NCBI GenBank assembly: GCA_002306375.1
Contig: DBRU01000050.1
Coordinates: 1 to 7,779 of the forward strand
Reading direction: 5' to 3'
Source: Faecalibacterium sp. UBA1360
GTDB taxonomy: Bacteria > Bacillota > Clostridia > Oscillospirales > Ruminococcaceae
Length of the DNA: 7,779 bases
Each line of letters begins with the position of its first letter. Within the stretch, counting starts at the first letter, position 1. This document shows, one piece after another, positions 1 through 5,915 of this stretch. The notes beneath the pieces were generated by a model. The model searched no databases. It saw nothing but the letters and a program-made list of their open reading frames with translations, and had not been told where the DNA came from. The translations under genes and the position numbers were made by a program.

Positions 1-1464
1 GGTCTCCTCGTCGGCGGATTCCAGCTTGCCGGTCTCCCGGATGGAGCGCAGCAGGGCGTCGTGGTTGGTATCCAGATACTCATACAGACCCTGCTCGTAT
101 TCCTTGACCTGCTCGACTTCGATCTCCTGCAGGTACTTGTGGGTGACGGCGTAGATGATGCAGACCTGCTTTTCCACCGGCACGGGGGCGTTGCGGTCCT
201 GCTTGAGGATCTCCACAATGCGCTCGCCCTGGGCCAGACGGAACTTGGTGTCGTCGTCCAGGTCGCTGCCGAACTGGGCGAAGCTCTGCAGTTCCAGGTA
301 CTGGCTGTAGATCAGCTTCAGGGTGCCGGAAACCTTCTTCATGGCCTTGATCTGGGCGTTGCCGCCGACACGGGACACCGAGATACCGGGGTTGACCGCG
401 GGCATGACGCCGGAGTGGAAGAGTTCGCTCTCCAGGAAGATCTGGCCGTCGGTGATGGAGATGACGTTGGTGGGGATATAGGCCGACACGTCGCCGGCCT
501 GGGTCTCGATGATGGGCAAAGCCGTCAGGCTGCCGCCGCCGTACCTGGGGTCGATGCGGGCGGCGCGCTCCAAAAGGCGGCTGTGCAGGTAGAACACGTC
601 GCCGGGGTAGGCTTCCCGTCCCGGGGGGCGGCGGATCAGCAGCGACAGGGCGCGGTAGGCCACGGCGTGCTTGGACAGATCGTCATAGACGATGAGCACG
701 TCCTTGCCCTGGGCCATGAAGTATTCGCCCATGCTGCACCCGGCGTAGGGCGCGATGTACTGCATGGGGGACAGCTCCGAGGCGGTGGCCGCCACGACGA
801 TGGTGTAGTCCATGGCGCCGGCGGCGGTCAGTGTCTCCACCAGCTGGGCCACGGTGGACCGCTTCTGGCCGATGGCCACGTAGATGCAGATCACGTCCTG
901 GCCCTTCTGGTTCAGGATCGTGTCCACGGCCAGGGTGGTCTTGCCGGTCTGGCGGTCGCCGATGATGAGCTCGCGCTGACCGCGGCCGATGGGGATCATG
1001 CTGTCGATGGCCTTGATACCCGTCTGCAACGGCACCGACACGCGCTTGCGCCGGATGATGCCGGGGGCCGGGCTTTCGATGGGGCGGGTCTCGGTGGTCT
1101 CGACCGGGCCCTTGCCGTCGATGGGATGGCCCAGGGCGTTGACCACGCGGCCGATCAGGGCTTCGCCCACGGGCACCGACACGACCTTGCCGGTGCGGCG
1201 CACGGTGTCGCCTTCCTTGATGCCCTCGTCGGAGCCCAAAATGACGATGGCCACGCTGTTTTCTTCCAGGTTCTGGGCCATGCCGTACTCGCCGTTTTCG
1301 AACTCCACCAGCTCGTTGGACATACAGTTGTCCAGGCCGTAGGCCCGGGCGATGCCGTCGCCCACCAGGATGACGGTGCCGGTCTCGGCGCTCTGGACGC
1401 GGGTCTCGTAATGTTTGATCTGCGCTTTGATGATCTTGCCGATCTCTTCAGGTTGTAACTGCAA
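1..1464 (-). CDS. atpA: F1Fo ATP synthase subunit alpha (partial, 3' end off the left edge)
   Basis: Alpha subunit of the F1 head, which forms the alpha3beta3 hexamer and carries the non-catalytic nucleotide sites at the cytoplasmic face. 488 residues are visible; family members are about 500-510, so only a short C-terminal tail is missing. Visible marks: beta-barrel domain with LVGDGIARAYGL (33-44), Walker A GDRQTGKT at 169-176, and the NPGISVSRVGG segment holding the conserved alpha arginine that reaches the catalytic site. Start: no ATG is available. A TTG at 1464 gives MQLQPEEI and places the P-loop at the same residue numbers as in E. coli alpha; GGTGA lies 5 nt upstream as a possible Shine-Dalgarno. 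An in-frame GTG at 1473 is the alternative. It lies 49 nt after atpH in the same operon. Identity is certain; only the start is in doubt. Confidence 0.97.
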   Translation of the reverse strand, partial: MQLQPEEIGKIIKAQIKHYETRVQSAETGTVILVGDGIARAYGLDNCMSNELVEFENGEYGMAQNLEENSVAIVILGSDEGIKEGDTVRRTGKVVSVPVGEALIGRVVNALGHPIDGKGPVETTETRPIESPAPGIIRRKRVSVPLQTGIKAIDSMIPIGRGQRELIIGDRQTGKTTLAVDTILNQKGQDVICIYVAIGQKRSTVAQLVETLTAAGAMDYTIVVAATASELSPMQYIAPYAGCSMGEYFMAQGKDVLIVYDDLSKHAVAYRALSLLIRRPPGREAYPGDVFYLHSRLLERAARIDPRYGGGSLTALPIIETQAGDVSAYIPTNVISITDGQIFLESELFHSGVMPAVNPGISVSRVGGNAQIKAMKKVSGTLKLIYSQYLELQSFAQFGSDLDDDTKFRLAQGERIVEILKQDRNAPVPVEKQVCIIYAVTHKYLQEIEVEQVKEYEQGLYEYLDTNHDALLRSIRETGKLESADEET

Positions 1465-1513
1465 GCGTTTCACCAGCTTTCGTAGGGATAAGCCGCGTCG
1501 GGCGCGGCCGGAA

Positions 1514-2044
1514 TCAGGTGGTCAAAAGTTCGCGCAGGCGGGTCAGCTGCCCCTGCACGGTGCCGTCCAGTTCGCGCCCGGCGTAGTGCAGGCGCACGCC
1601 GCCCAGCACGGCGGTGTCGATGCGGCAGTCCAGCTGGACGGTCTTGCCGGTCATGGCCTGCAAACGGCCGCACAGCGCCTGTTTCTGGGCGTCGGTCAGG
1701 GGCGCGGCGGTCACGGCGGTCACGGGCAGGATGCCCCGGACCTCGTACAGCAGTTCCCGGTAGCGGGTCAGGCAGCCGGGCACTTCGCCCAGGCCGCCAC
1801 GTTCGCACAGCAGCTTGAGGAAATTGAGCACATAGGGGTGCACGCCCTCCCGGAAGGCCTGGTCCAGCAGGTCCAGCCGCTCGGCCTTGTGCAGGGCGGG
1901 GTCCTCCAGCAGGCGGCGGTAGGCGGGGTTTTGCTCAAACAGAGCGGCGACGGTCTGCATGTCGTCGTATACCCGGTCCAGAAGATCCTCTTCCCGGGCC
2001 AGGTCGAACAGCGCGCCGCCGTATTCCTTCGCGGCGGCGGTCAT
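1514..2044 (-). CDS. atpH: F1Fo ATP synthase subunit delta (OSCP)
   Basis: Delta subunit, the peripheral-stalk cap that ties the b dimer to the top of the F1 alpha subunits so that torque is not lost. The 176 residues match the usual length of about 175-180. The N-terminal six-helix domain runs to about residue 105 and includes the conserved LNFLKLLCERG (73-83). The C-terminal domain has VLGGVRL (146-152) followed by DGTVQGQL (160-167), the typical family ending. The start ATG overlaps the atpF stop as ATGA (2041-2044), a sign of translational coupling, which suits two proteins of the same stalk. It is followed 49 nt later by atpA. The coding region is intact, with no oddity seen. Confidence 0.96.
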   Translation of the reverse strand: MTAAAKEYGGALFDLAREEDLLDRVYDDMQTVAALFEQNPAYRRLLEDPALHKAERLDLLDQAFREGVHPYVLNFLKLLCERGGLGEVPGCLTRYRELLYEVRGILPVTAVTAAPLTDAQKQALCGRLQAMTGKTVQLDCRIDTAVLGGVRLHYAGRELDGTVQGQLTRLRELLTT

Positions 2045-2547
2045 GACGCGTCACCCAAATGCTCGATGAAGTCGTCGATCAGGGCGCGGTGGGCGGCGGG
2101 GTCGATCTCCTTTTCCACCACCTTGCCGGCGATGTCCAGGGCAATGCCCGAGATCTCGCCCTTCAGTTCGCCGGCGGCCTTGCGGCGCTCGGCTTCGATG
2201 TCGGCCTCGGCCTTGGCTTTCAGGGCGGCGCTCTCCGCCTTGGCGGCGGCGATCAGCTCGTCGCTGCGGGCCTGGGCGCGCTGGGTGGCGTCTTTCAGGA
2301 TGCCGGCGGCCTCGGCCTTGGCCTTGGCCATGTTGGACTCATACTCCGCCTTCATCTGCGTGGCGGCGTCCCGGGCCTCGTCGGCTTCGGCGTAGGTGGT
2401 CTCGACCTGGGCCTGGCGCTCTTCCAGCACCTGGTTGACCCGCTTGAACAGGATCTTTTTCACCGCCCAGGTCAAAATCAGCAGGTTGCAGATGGTAAAG
2501 ATAAATTCCCACGGTGCGATGCTGACAAGGGATTCAAAGTTTTGCAT
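2041..2547 (-). CDS. atpF: F1Fo ATP synthase subunit b
   Basis: Subunit b of the peripheral stalk; a dimer anchors delta and F1 to subunit a in the membrane. 168 residues, normal for a bacterial b. One N-terminal membrane helix (about 12-29, starting at PWEFIFTICN) is followed by a basic turn (VKKILFKR) and the typical VLEERQAQVE. A long charged, alanine-rich coiled coil then runs to about residue 135, with a delta-binding C terminus. The start ATG has an AAGGGGG Shine-Dalgarno (2556-2562) 8 nt upstream. It lies 27 nt after atpE and shares four bases with atpH. Only one b-type gene is seen in the visible part of the operon, so a homodimer is expected. Confidence 0.96.
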   Translation of the reverse strand: MQNFESLVSIAPWEFIFTICNLLILTWAVKKILFKRVNQVLEERQAQVETTYAEADEARDAATQMKAEYESNMAKAKAEAAGILKDATQRAQARSDELIAAAKAESAALKAKAEADIEAERRKAAGELKGEISGIALDIAGKVVEKEIDPAAHRALIDDFIEHLGDAS

Positions 2548-2574
2548 GTCCTAATCCCCCTTTGGGCAAGTCGA

Positions 2575-2835
2575 TCACAGCAGGCTGGTCAGGATGCCGG
2601 GCGCGACGAAGATCAAGAGCAGGCCGGTCACGAAGCCGTAGATACCGGTGGTCTCGGCGATGGCGCAGCCCAGCAGCATGGTGGAAGTGACGTCGCCCTT
2701 GCATTCGGGCTGGCGGCCGATGGCCTCGCAGGCCTTACCGACGGCGTAGCCTTCGCCGATACCGGGGCCGATGCCCGCGATCAGGGCCAGACCTGCGCCG
2801 ATGGCGCAGCCCATCAGAACCAGAGCTTTTTCCAT
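2575..2835 (-). CDS. atpE: F1Fo ATP synthase subunit c, predicted Na+-binding two-carboxylate type
   Basis: Proteolipid subunit c, which forms the membrane rotor ring. 86 residues make a two-helix hairpin with the conserved RQP loop at 41-43. Aligned from memory to the Ilyobacter tartaricus c subunit (offset of 4), the ion site reads Glu28 (Gln32 there), Ile59 (Val63), Glu61 (Glu65), Thr62 (Ser66), Thr63 (Thr67) and Tyr66 (Tyr70). Thus the Na+ ligand set is kept, with a second carboxylate in helix 1, as in the Fusobacterium nucleatum Na+ ring. Codons were checked: GAA at 2752-2754 and GAG at 2653-2655. Na+ coupling is inferred, not shown. The gene has the best ribosome site of the operon, AGGAGG (2844-2849) 8 nt before ATG, as suits a subunit needed in about ten or more copies. 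It follows atpB after an 87-nt gap. Confidence 0.97.
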   Translation of the reverse strand: MEKALVLMGCAIGAGLALIAGIGPGIGEGYAVGKACEAIGRQPECKGDVTSTMLLGCAIAETTGIYGFVTGLLLIFVAPGILTSLL

Positions 2836-2922
2836 AACAAAGTCCTCCTAATATTGGATGATTCGGTCGTATGTGGGGGATATTCGGCACACGGGGCAAG
2901 GCCCGTGAACGAAACGAAGGGG
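2836..2922 (-). promoter_or_regulatory. Intercistronic hairpin and strong ribosome site before atpE
   Basis: The 87-nt space between atpB and atpE is the longest in the visible operon. It holds a 6-bp stem, CACGGG (2890-2895) with CCCGTG (2902-2907), and, just before atpE, AGGAGG (2844-2849). E. coli also has an atpE translation-enhancing intercistronic region; a similar role or an RNA processing site is inferred here. Confidence 0.5.
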
Positions 2923-3669
2923 TCATTCCTCGGCCGCCGCGCCGATATACAGCGTGGTCAGCATGCAGAAGATGAAGGCCTGCATAAAGCCGGAGAACAG
3001 GTCAAAATACACCGACAGCACGGCCGGGATGCCCACCTGGAACAGGGGGATCTGGCTCATGATGTCGCCCAGCACGCCGGGCAGAAGCCCGAACACCAGG
3101 CTGGACAGGGACGCCAGCGCCGCGTACACCAGCGCCGAGATGACGCCGCCCGACACGATGTTGCCGAAGTGACGGAAGGCCATGGAGATGGGCGTGGCCA
3201 GCTCGGACAAAATGTTGAAGGGGGTGAGCACGAAGATGGGCTGGGTGAAGCCCTTGAGATAGCAGCCCAGACCGCCGGTGCGGATCTTGGTGCAGGTGAT
3301 GAGCACGAACACCAGAACGGCCCAGGCCAGCGTGGTGGACAGATCGCTGGTGGGCGGGAACAGCCCCACCAAACTCAGCAGGTTGGAGATCAGCGACGAG
3401 GCGAACAGCGCCGCCACAAAAGGCGCATAATAGGCGAACCTGGGGCCCATGTTGTTGTTGACGAAGTTCTGGGCCGTGGTGACCAGCATTTCGGCAATGA
3501 CCTGGCGCTTGGACACATTGCGCACGCTGAGGTTGCTGGTCAAAAACAGGCACAGCCCGATGATGATGAGCATGACCAGCCAGGAGTTGACGATGGTCTC
3601 GGTGATGGGGATGCCCCCAAAAAGGGGGATCGTGAAAAAGATGCGCGCACCGGTGATACTGACTTCCAT
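2923..3669 (-). CDS. atpB: F1Fo ATP synthase subunit a
   Basis: Subunit a, the stator half of the Fo ion path that faces the c ring. 248 residues with five to six hydrophobic segments. The functional core is plain: the essential stator arginine Arg166 in PISMAFRHFGN (160-170, equivalent to E. coli Arg210), and Gln230 in FSGFMQAFIF, at the position of E. coli Gln252. The start ATG at 3669 lies only 2 nt after the atpI stop and no strong Shine-Dalgarno sits at normal distance (GGGAG is about 12 nt upstream), so translation is probably coupled to atpI. Together with the AtpE ion site it forms the predicted Na+ channel. Which ion subunit a passes cannot be read from this sequence alone. Confidence 0.97.
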   Translation of the reverse strand: MEVSITGARIFFTIPLFGGIPITETIVNSWLVMLIIIGLCLFLTSNLSVRNVSKRQVIAEMLVTTAQNFVNNNMGPRFAYYAPFVAALFASSLISNLLSLVGLFPPTSDLSTTLAWAVLVFVLITCTKIRTGGLGCYLKGFTQPIFVLTPFNILSELATPISMAFRHFGNIVSGGVISALVYAALASLSSLVFGLLPGVLGDIMSQIPLFQVGIPAVLSVYFDLFSGFMQAFIFCMLTTLYIGAAAEE

Positions 3670-3671
3670 GT

Positions 3672-4088
3672 TCAGGCGTCACTCCCTTCCCTGGGGCCCT
3701 GTTCGGGCCGGTACATACCCAAAAGCTGCATCACGCCAATGGTCAGGCGCGGCATAAAAAACAGCACGATCACGGGGGGCCAGGCGATGGCGTCCACCGA
3801 GAAAGCCAGTACGAACACCCCGAAGGTGCCCAGCAACCGCAAACTGTACGACAGCTGTAATTTGAGCTTGGCCCGTTTTTCGTCGCCGGTGGCGGTGGCC
3901 AGCTGCACCGAGATGCCCAGCAAAAAGAAGTTGAGCACGCTCCACACCGCGCCCAGGGCGCAGCCGGCCAGCACGGGCAGGGCCCAGTGGCCGGAAACGG
4001 CGTACACGGCGGCGACGATCACCGCCCCCGCCAGCGTGCCCACGGCGATGTGGGCGGTCTCTTTGAGGATCGCAGGTTGTATTTTCAT
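3672..4088 (-). CDS. atpI: AtpI-like ATP synthase subunit I
   Basis: Small four-helix membrane protein in the usual atpI place, just before atpB. From the chosen start it is 138 residues, with hydrophobic spans at about 13-30, 37-58, 82-98 and 100-118 and a basic loop (DEKRAKLKLQ, 69-78) between the second and third. AtpI proteins are known to help c-ring assembly or stability, and in some alkaliphiles were linked to Mg2+ supply; the sequence itself shows only membrane topology and context. Start: the ATG at 4088 has AAGGATGG (4097-4104) 8 nt upstream. The ATG at 4100, four codons earlier, lies inside that Shine-Dalgarno and is unlikely. It begins 21 nt after atpZ and ends 2 nt before atpB. 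The assignment rests on topology, length and position more than on a sharp motif. Confidence 0.85.
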   Translation of the reverse strand: MKIQPAILKETAHIAVGTLAGAVIVAAVYAVSGHWALPVLAGCALGAVWSVLNFFLLGISVQLATATGDEKRAKLKLQLSYSLRLLGTFGVFVLAFSVDAIAWPPVIVLFFMPRLTIGVMQLLGMYRPEQGPREGSDA

Positions 4089-4109
4089 GGCAAATTCCAT
4101 CCTTATATG

Positions 4110-4349
4110 TCAGGGGCGGTCGGGCGGGCGCTTCTGGGTGCGTCGGGCGTGGGCGGTCATCTGCCTGGCAAAGCCCGCAAAGCTGGCCGCGCCGGCCCCC
4201 AGCCCCAGCACCAACGCGGGCAGATAGATCCAGGAGGGCGCGCCCCAGTGGCCGCAGGCCCACCAGGCCGCCAGCAGGCACAGCAGCAGCGGCGTGGCCA
4301 CCGACAACCCCACCTGGGTCAGCCAGGTCAGATTGCGCAGGGTCTGCAT
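4110..4349 (-). CDS. atpZ: AtpZ/AtpI-family small membrane protein, first gene of the atp operon
   Basis: First gene of the operon; 79 residues from the chosen start. Two membrane helices (about 10-30 and 39-60) are joined by a short Trp/Gly/Pro-rich turn (WACGHWGAPSW), and the tail is basic (FARQMTAHARRTQKR). This two-helix plan, with LGLGAGAASF in helix 2, fits the AtpZ/AtpI family (ATPase gene 1). AtpZ is reported to act with AtpI in c-ring assembly or divalent-cation supply to the synthase; that role is inferred here. Start: ATG at 4349 with AAGGA (4354-4358) only 4 nt away. An in-frame GTG at 4376 with AAAGG 4 nt upstream is possible and would add 9 residues. A GTG at 4397 is disfavoured because it lies in the loop of a stable hairpin and has no ribosome site. 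Confidence 0.82.
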   Translation of the reverse strand: MQTLRNLTWLTQVGLSVATPLLLCLLAAWWACGHWGAPSWIYLPALVLGLGAGAASFAGFARQMTAHARRTQKRPPDRP

Positions 4350-4386
4350 CCATTCCTTCTGTTTCAAGCCGGGCACCGAACCTTTC

Positions 4387-4409
4387 CGCGCCGGCACACA
4401 CCCGGCGCG
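4387..4409 (-). promoter_or_regulatory. Perfect hairpin in the atp operon leader
   Basis: The arms 4387-4394 and 4402-4409 are exact reverse complements (8 bp, all G/C) around a 7-nt GTGTGTG loop. The structure begins about 5 nt from the predicted transcript 5' end (about 4414) and ends about 29 nt before the Shine-Dalgarno of atpZ. It has no U tract, so it is not a simple terminator. A 5'-terminal stem-loop that protects the long operon mRNA from decay is the likely role, by analogy with stabilising 5' hairpins elsewhere; this is inference. Confidence 0.6.
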
Positions 4410-4420
4410 CTGATATGCTT

Positions 4421-4449
4421 ATTATAACAAACCCTCTGGCAAAGTACAA
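4421..4449 (-). promoter_or_regulatory. Predicted promoter of the atp operon (extended -10)
   Basis: Read on the minus strand: TTGTAC (4444-4449) as a weak -35, a 17-nt spacer, and a perfect TATAAT -10 (4421-4426) preceded by TG one base upstream, which makes an extended -10. The expected start of transcription is near 4414, giving a leader of about 65 nt before atpZ. It is the best housekeeping-type minus-strand promoter I found in the 4430-4824 intergenic region. Confidence 0.75.
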
Positions 4450-4717
4450 TAAAAGTTGTTGACCCGGTAAAAAAAAATTTGCCAAATTCCCGAATCCGCC
4501 CCAAGGGCCGCCGGTGCCGCCGTGCGGATTTTGGCCGCCGCCGCGGGCCGAGCGGGACTTTTGAGCCGGAATATTTTTTCATCTTGCGGGAAATAATTTT
4601 CCTTTTTGAGGGCGGCGTTTTTGTCCGGTTTTCCGGCCCGTTTCGGCGGCAGGTCGGTGCCGGCCCAAAAAACACCGCAAGACTGCCAACTCCAACGCCA
4701 AACCTTTGGGCAGATTG
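4450..4717. other. Divergent intergenic region between the atp operon and the rpiR-like gene
   Basis: About 270 bp upstream of both promoters. It contains A/T tracts (a run of nine A at about 4469-4477, six T at 4574-4579) within otherwise GC-rich DNA, and a short inverted repeat GGAAA-TAAT-TTTCC (4589-4602). Open frames here lack ribosome sites and run into other genes out of frame, so none is called. The A/T tracts could act as UP elements or bend the DNA. No riboswitch or RNA gene was recognised. Confidence 0.5.
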
Positions 4718-4739
4718 CCGTCCTTGTCAAACAGGACGG
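4718..4739. promoter_or_regulatory. Inverted repeat overlapping the rpiR-like gene -35 box (candidate operator)
   Basis: The arms CCGTCCT (4718-4724) and AGGACGG (4733-4739) are exact reverse complements, 8 nt apart, and the -35 hexamer (4724-4729) falls between and partly on them. A repressor dimer bound here would block RNA polymerase. RpiR-family proteins bind imperfect palindromes and often control their own gene, so autoregulation is a fair guess but is not shown. Confidence 0.45.
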
Positions 4740-4752
4740 TTTCTTTTATACT
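4724..4752 (+). promoter_or_regulatory. Predicted promoter of the rpiR-like gene
   Basis: TTGTCA (4724-4729) and TATACT (4747-4752) are separated by exactly 17 nt, each one base away from the housekeeping consensus hexamer. Transcription would begin near 4759, leaving a leader of about 65 nt with the AAGGAGG ribosome site (4808-4814) at its end. Confidence 0.75.
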
Positions 4753-4824
4753 AGAATCAGGAAAATATTTTTTGATATTGGAGAAACTTTCCACCCCATT
4801 CCCCCGAAAGGAGGAGCCGCCACA

Positions 4825-5667
4825 ATGATGGAACACGGTTTCTGGCAGCTGCTGCGCAGCCGTCAGGATGAACTGACGAAATCCGGCCGACGGGTGGCCG
4901 AATATCTGACCCTGCACGCCGAGGAGGCGCAGTATCTGTCCATCTCGGCGCTGGCCAAGGAATGCGGCGTGGCCGAGGCCACGATCTTCCGCTTTTGCCG
5001 CGCCCTGGGCTTTGAGGGATACAATGAAATGAAGATCGCCCTGGCCCAGGCCAACGCCAACCCCACCGCTCCCCCAGAGCCCGGACCCGGGGCGGACACC
5101 GCATCCCTGTGCGGGTACGCGGCCGCCCTGGTCGCCGAGGCCGTGAACGCCGCCCGGACGGCCCTTGACCCCGGCGCTCTGGACGCGGCGGCCGCCCTGT
5201 TGCTGGAAGCGCGGCAGGTCTATTGCTTCGGGCAGGGCAGCAGCCTGGTCCTGGCCGCCGATATATGGGCCCGGTTCACGGCGCTGACCACCCGATTCCA
5301 CACCGCCGGCGACAGCCACACCCAGGCCATGACGGCCAGCCTGCTGGGCCCCGAGGACGCCGTGCTGTTCGTGTCGGCATCGGGCGCCACCCGGGACATG
5401 ATGGAGACGCTGCGCCTGGCCAAGTCGGGCGGCGCAAAGATCGTTCTGCTGACCCGCAGCGCCCATTCGCCGGGGGCCGCGCTGGCCGACGTGACGCTCG
5501 TCTGCGGCGGGCAGGACGCCCTGCCCGACAGCGGCGGCCTGGCGGGGCGTATCGCCATGCTGTATGTGGCCGAGGTGCTGATCCTGCGCATCAGCACCGA
5601 CCGCCCCGAACTGACCGACAGCGCCCGCCACCGCACCGCCCGGGCCCTGGCCGCCAAGCGGCTGTGA
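4825..5667 (+). CDS. RpiR-family transcriptional regulator (HTH + SIS domain)
   Basis: 280-residue DNA-binding regulator of the RpiR/MurR family, normal length. The N-terminal HTH_6 domain spans about 1-75; its HTH core is SISALAKECGVAEATIFRF (39-57) followed by CRALGFEGYNEMK, the family's hallmark. A Pro-rich linker (80-92) leads to a SIS domain (about 130-255) with GQGSS (136-140) and SASGATRD (184-191), the segments that usually grip a phosphosugar. Family members sense sugar phosphates or N-acetylmuramic acid-type ligands; the ligand cannot be named here because no sugar genes sit beside it. Start: ATG at 4825 with AAGGAGG 10 nt upstream; the adjacent ATG at 4828 is an alternative. It is divergent from the atp operon and probably monocistronic. 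Codon use and GC match its neighbours. Confidence 0.92.
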   Translation: MMEHGFWQLLRSRQDELTKSGRRVAEYLTLHAEEAQYLSISALAKECGVAEATIFRFCRALGFEGYNEMKIALAQANANPTAPPEPGPGADTASLCGYAAALVAEAVNAARTALDPGALDAAAALLLEARQVYCFGQGSSLVLAADIWARFTALTTRFHTAGDSHTQAMTASLLGPEDAVLFVSASGATRDMMETLRLAKSGGAKIVLLTRSAHSPGAALADVTLVCGGQDALPDSGGLAGRIAMLYVAEVLILRISTDRPELTDSARHRTARALAAKRL

Positions 5668-5804
5668 CGGCGGGCAGGCGTATACGGCGGAGGTGCCGAA
5701 GGCTCCCGGAGCAAAGGGGTTCTTGGGATGCTGCCGCCTTGCATGACACCCCTGCATAAAGGGCGGTGTCCGCGAAAATGACCGAAGGGACGTAAGCCCC
5801 GCCC

Positions 5805-5857
5805 GGGTCCTTGTTATTCTGTCGGCGACGGGTCGCACTTTCGCAAGTACGGGACCC
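5805..5857. other. Possible structured RNA element
   Basis: GGGTCC (5805-5810) can pair with GGACCC (5852-5857). Inside this outer stem are a GCGAC/GTCGC palindrome and a 4-bp ACTT/AAGT stem with a TCGC loop, giving a small multi-branch fold in either orientation. No known RNA family was recognised. It could be chance in GC-rich DNA; covariation would decide. Confidence 0.3.
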
Positions 5858-5895
5858 AGCCCGCCCGCGCGGCCCGCGCCGCCATGGGCATCCCC

Positions 5896-5915
5896 GGACG
5901 GGACAAGTCCCGTCC
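5896..5915. repeat. Perfect 9-bp palindrome, probable dispersed intergenic repeat
   Basis: GGACGGGAC (5896-5904) and GTCCCGTCC (5907-5915) are exact reverse complements separated by AA. It is flanked by CCCC on the left and GGGG about 20 nt to the right. Elements of the type 'TTGTA-GGacGGGAC..GTCCC' are familiar from intergenic DNA of gut Clostridia, which makes a REP-like repeat the best guess. Copy number cannot be judged from one window. Confidence 0.5.

Noticed and set aside
61..1458. 465-residue plus-strand open frame opposite atpA
   Set aside because: It mirrors a certain atpA gene; its Gly/His/Asp/Leu-rich composition is typical of antisense frames in GC-rich DNA and it has no ribosome site.
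2059..4227. 722-residue plus-strand open frame opposite atpF-atpE-atpB-atpI
   Set aside because: It spans four convincing minus-strand genes and their gaps, with low-complexity Gly/Gln/His content and no domain; GC-driven lack of stops explains it.
4395..4397. GTG as the start of atpZ
   Set aside because: It lies in the loop of the leader hairpin, has no Shine-Dalgarno and would add a 16-residue extension unlike the family.
5680..5700. Terminator directly after the regulator's stop
   Set aside because: Short GC pairings exist but no T tract follows; the first convincing terminator is at 6029-6064.
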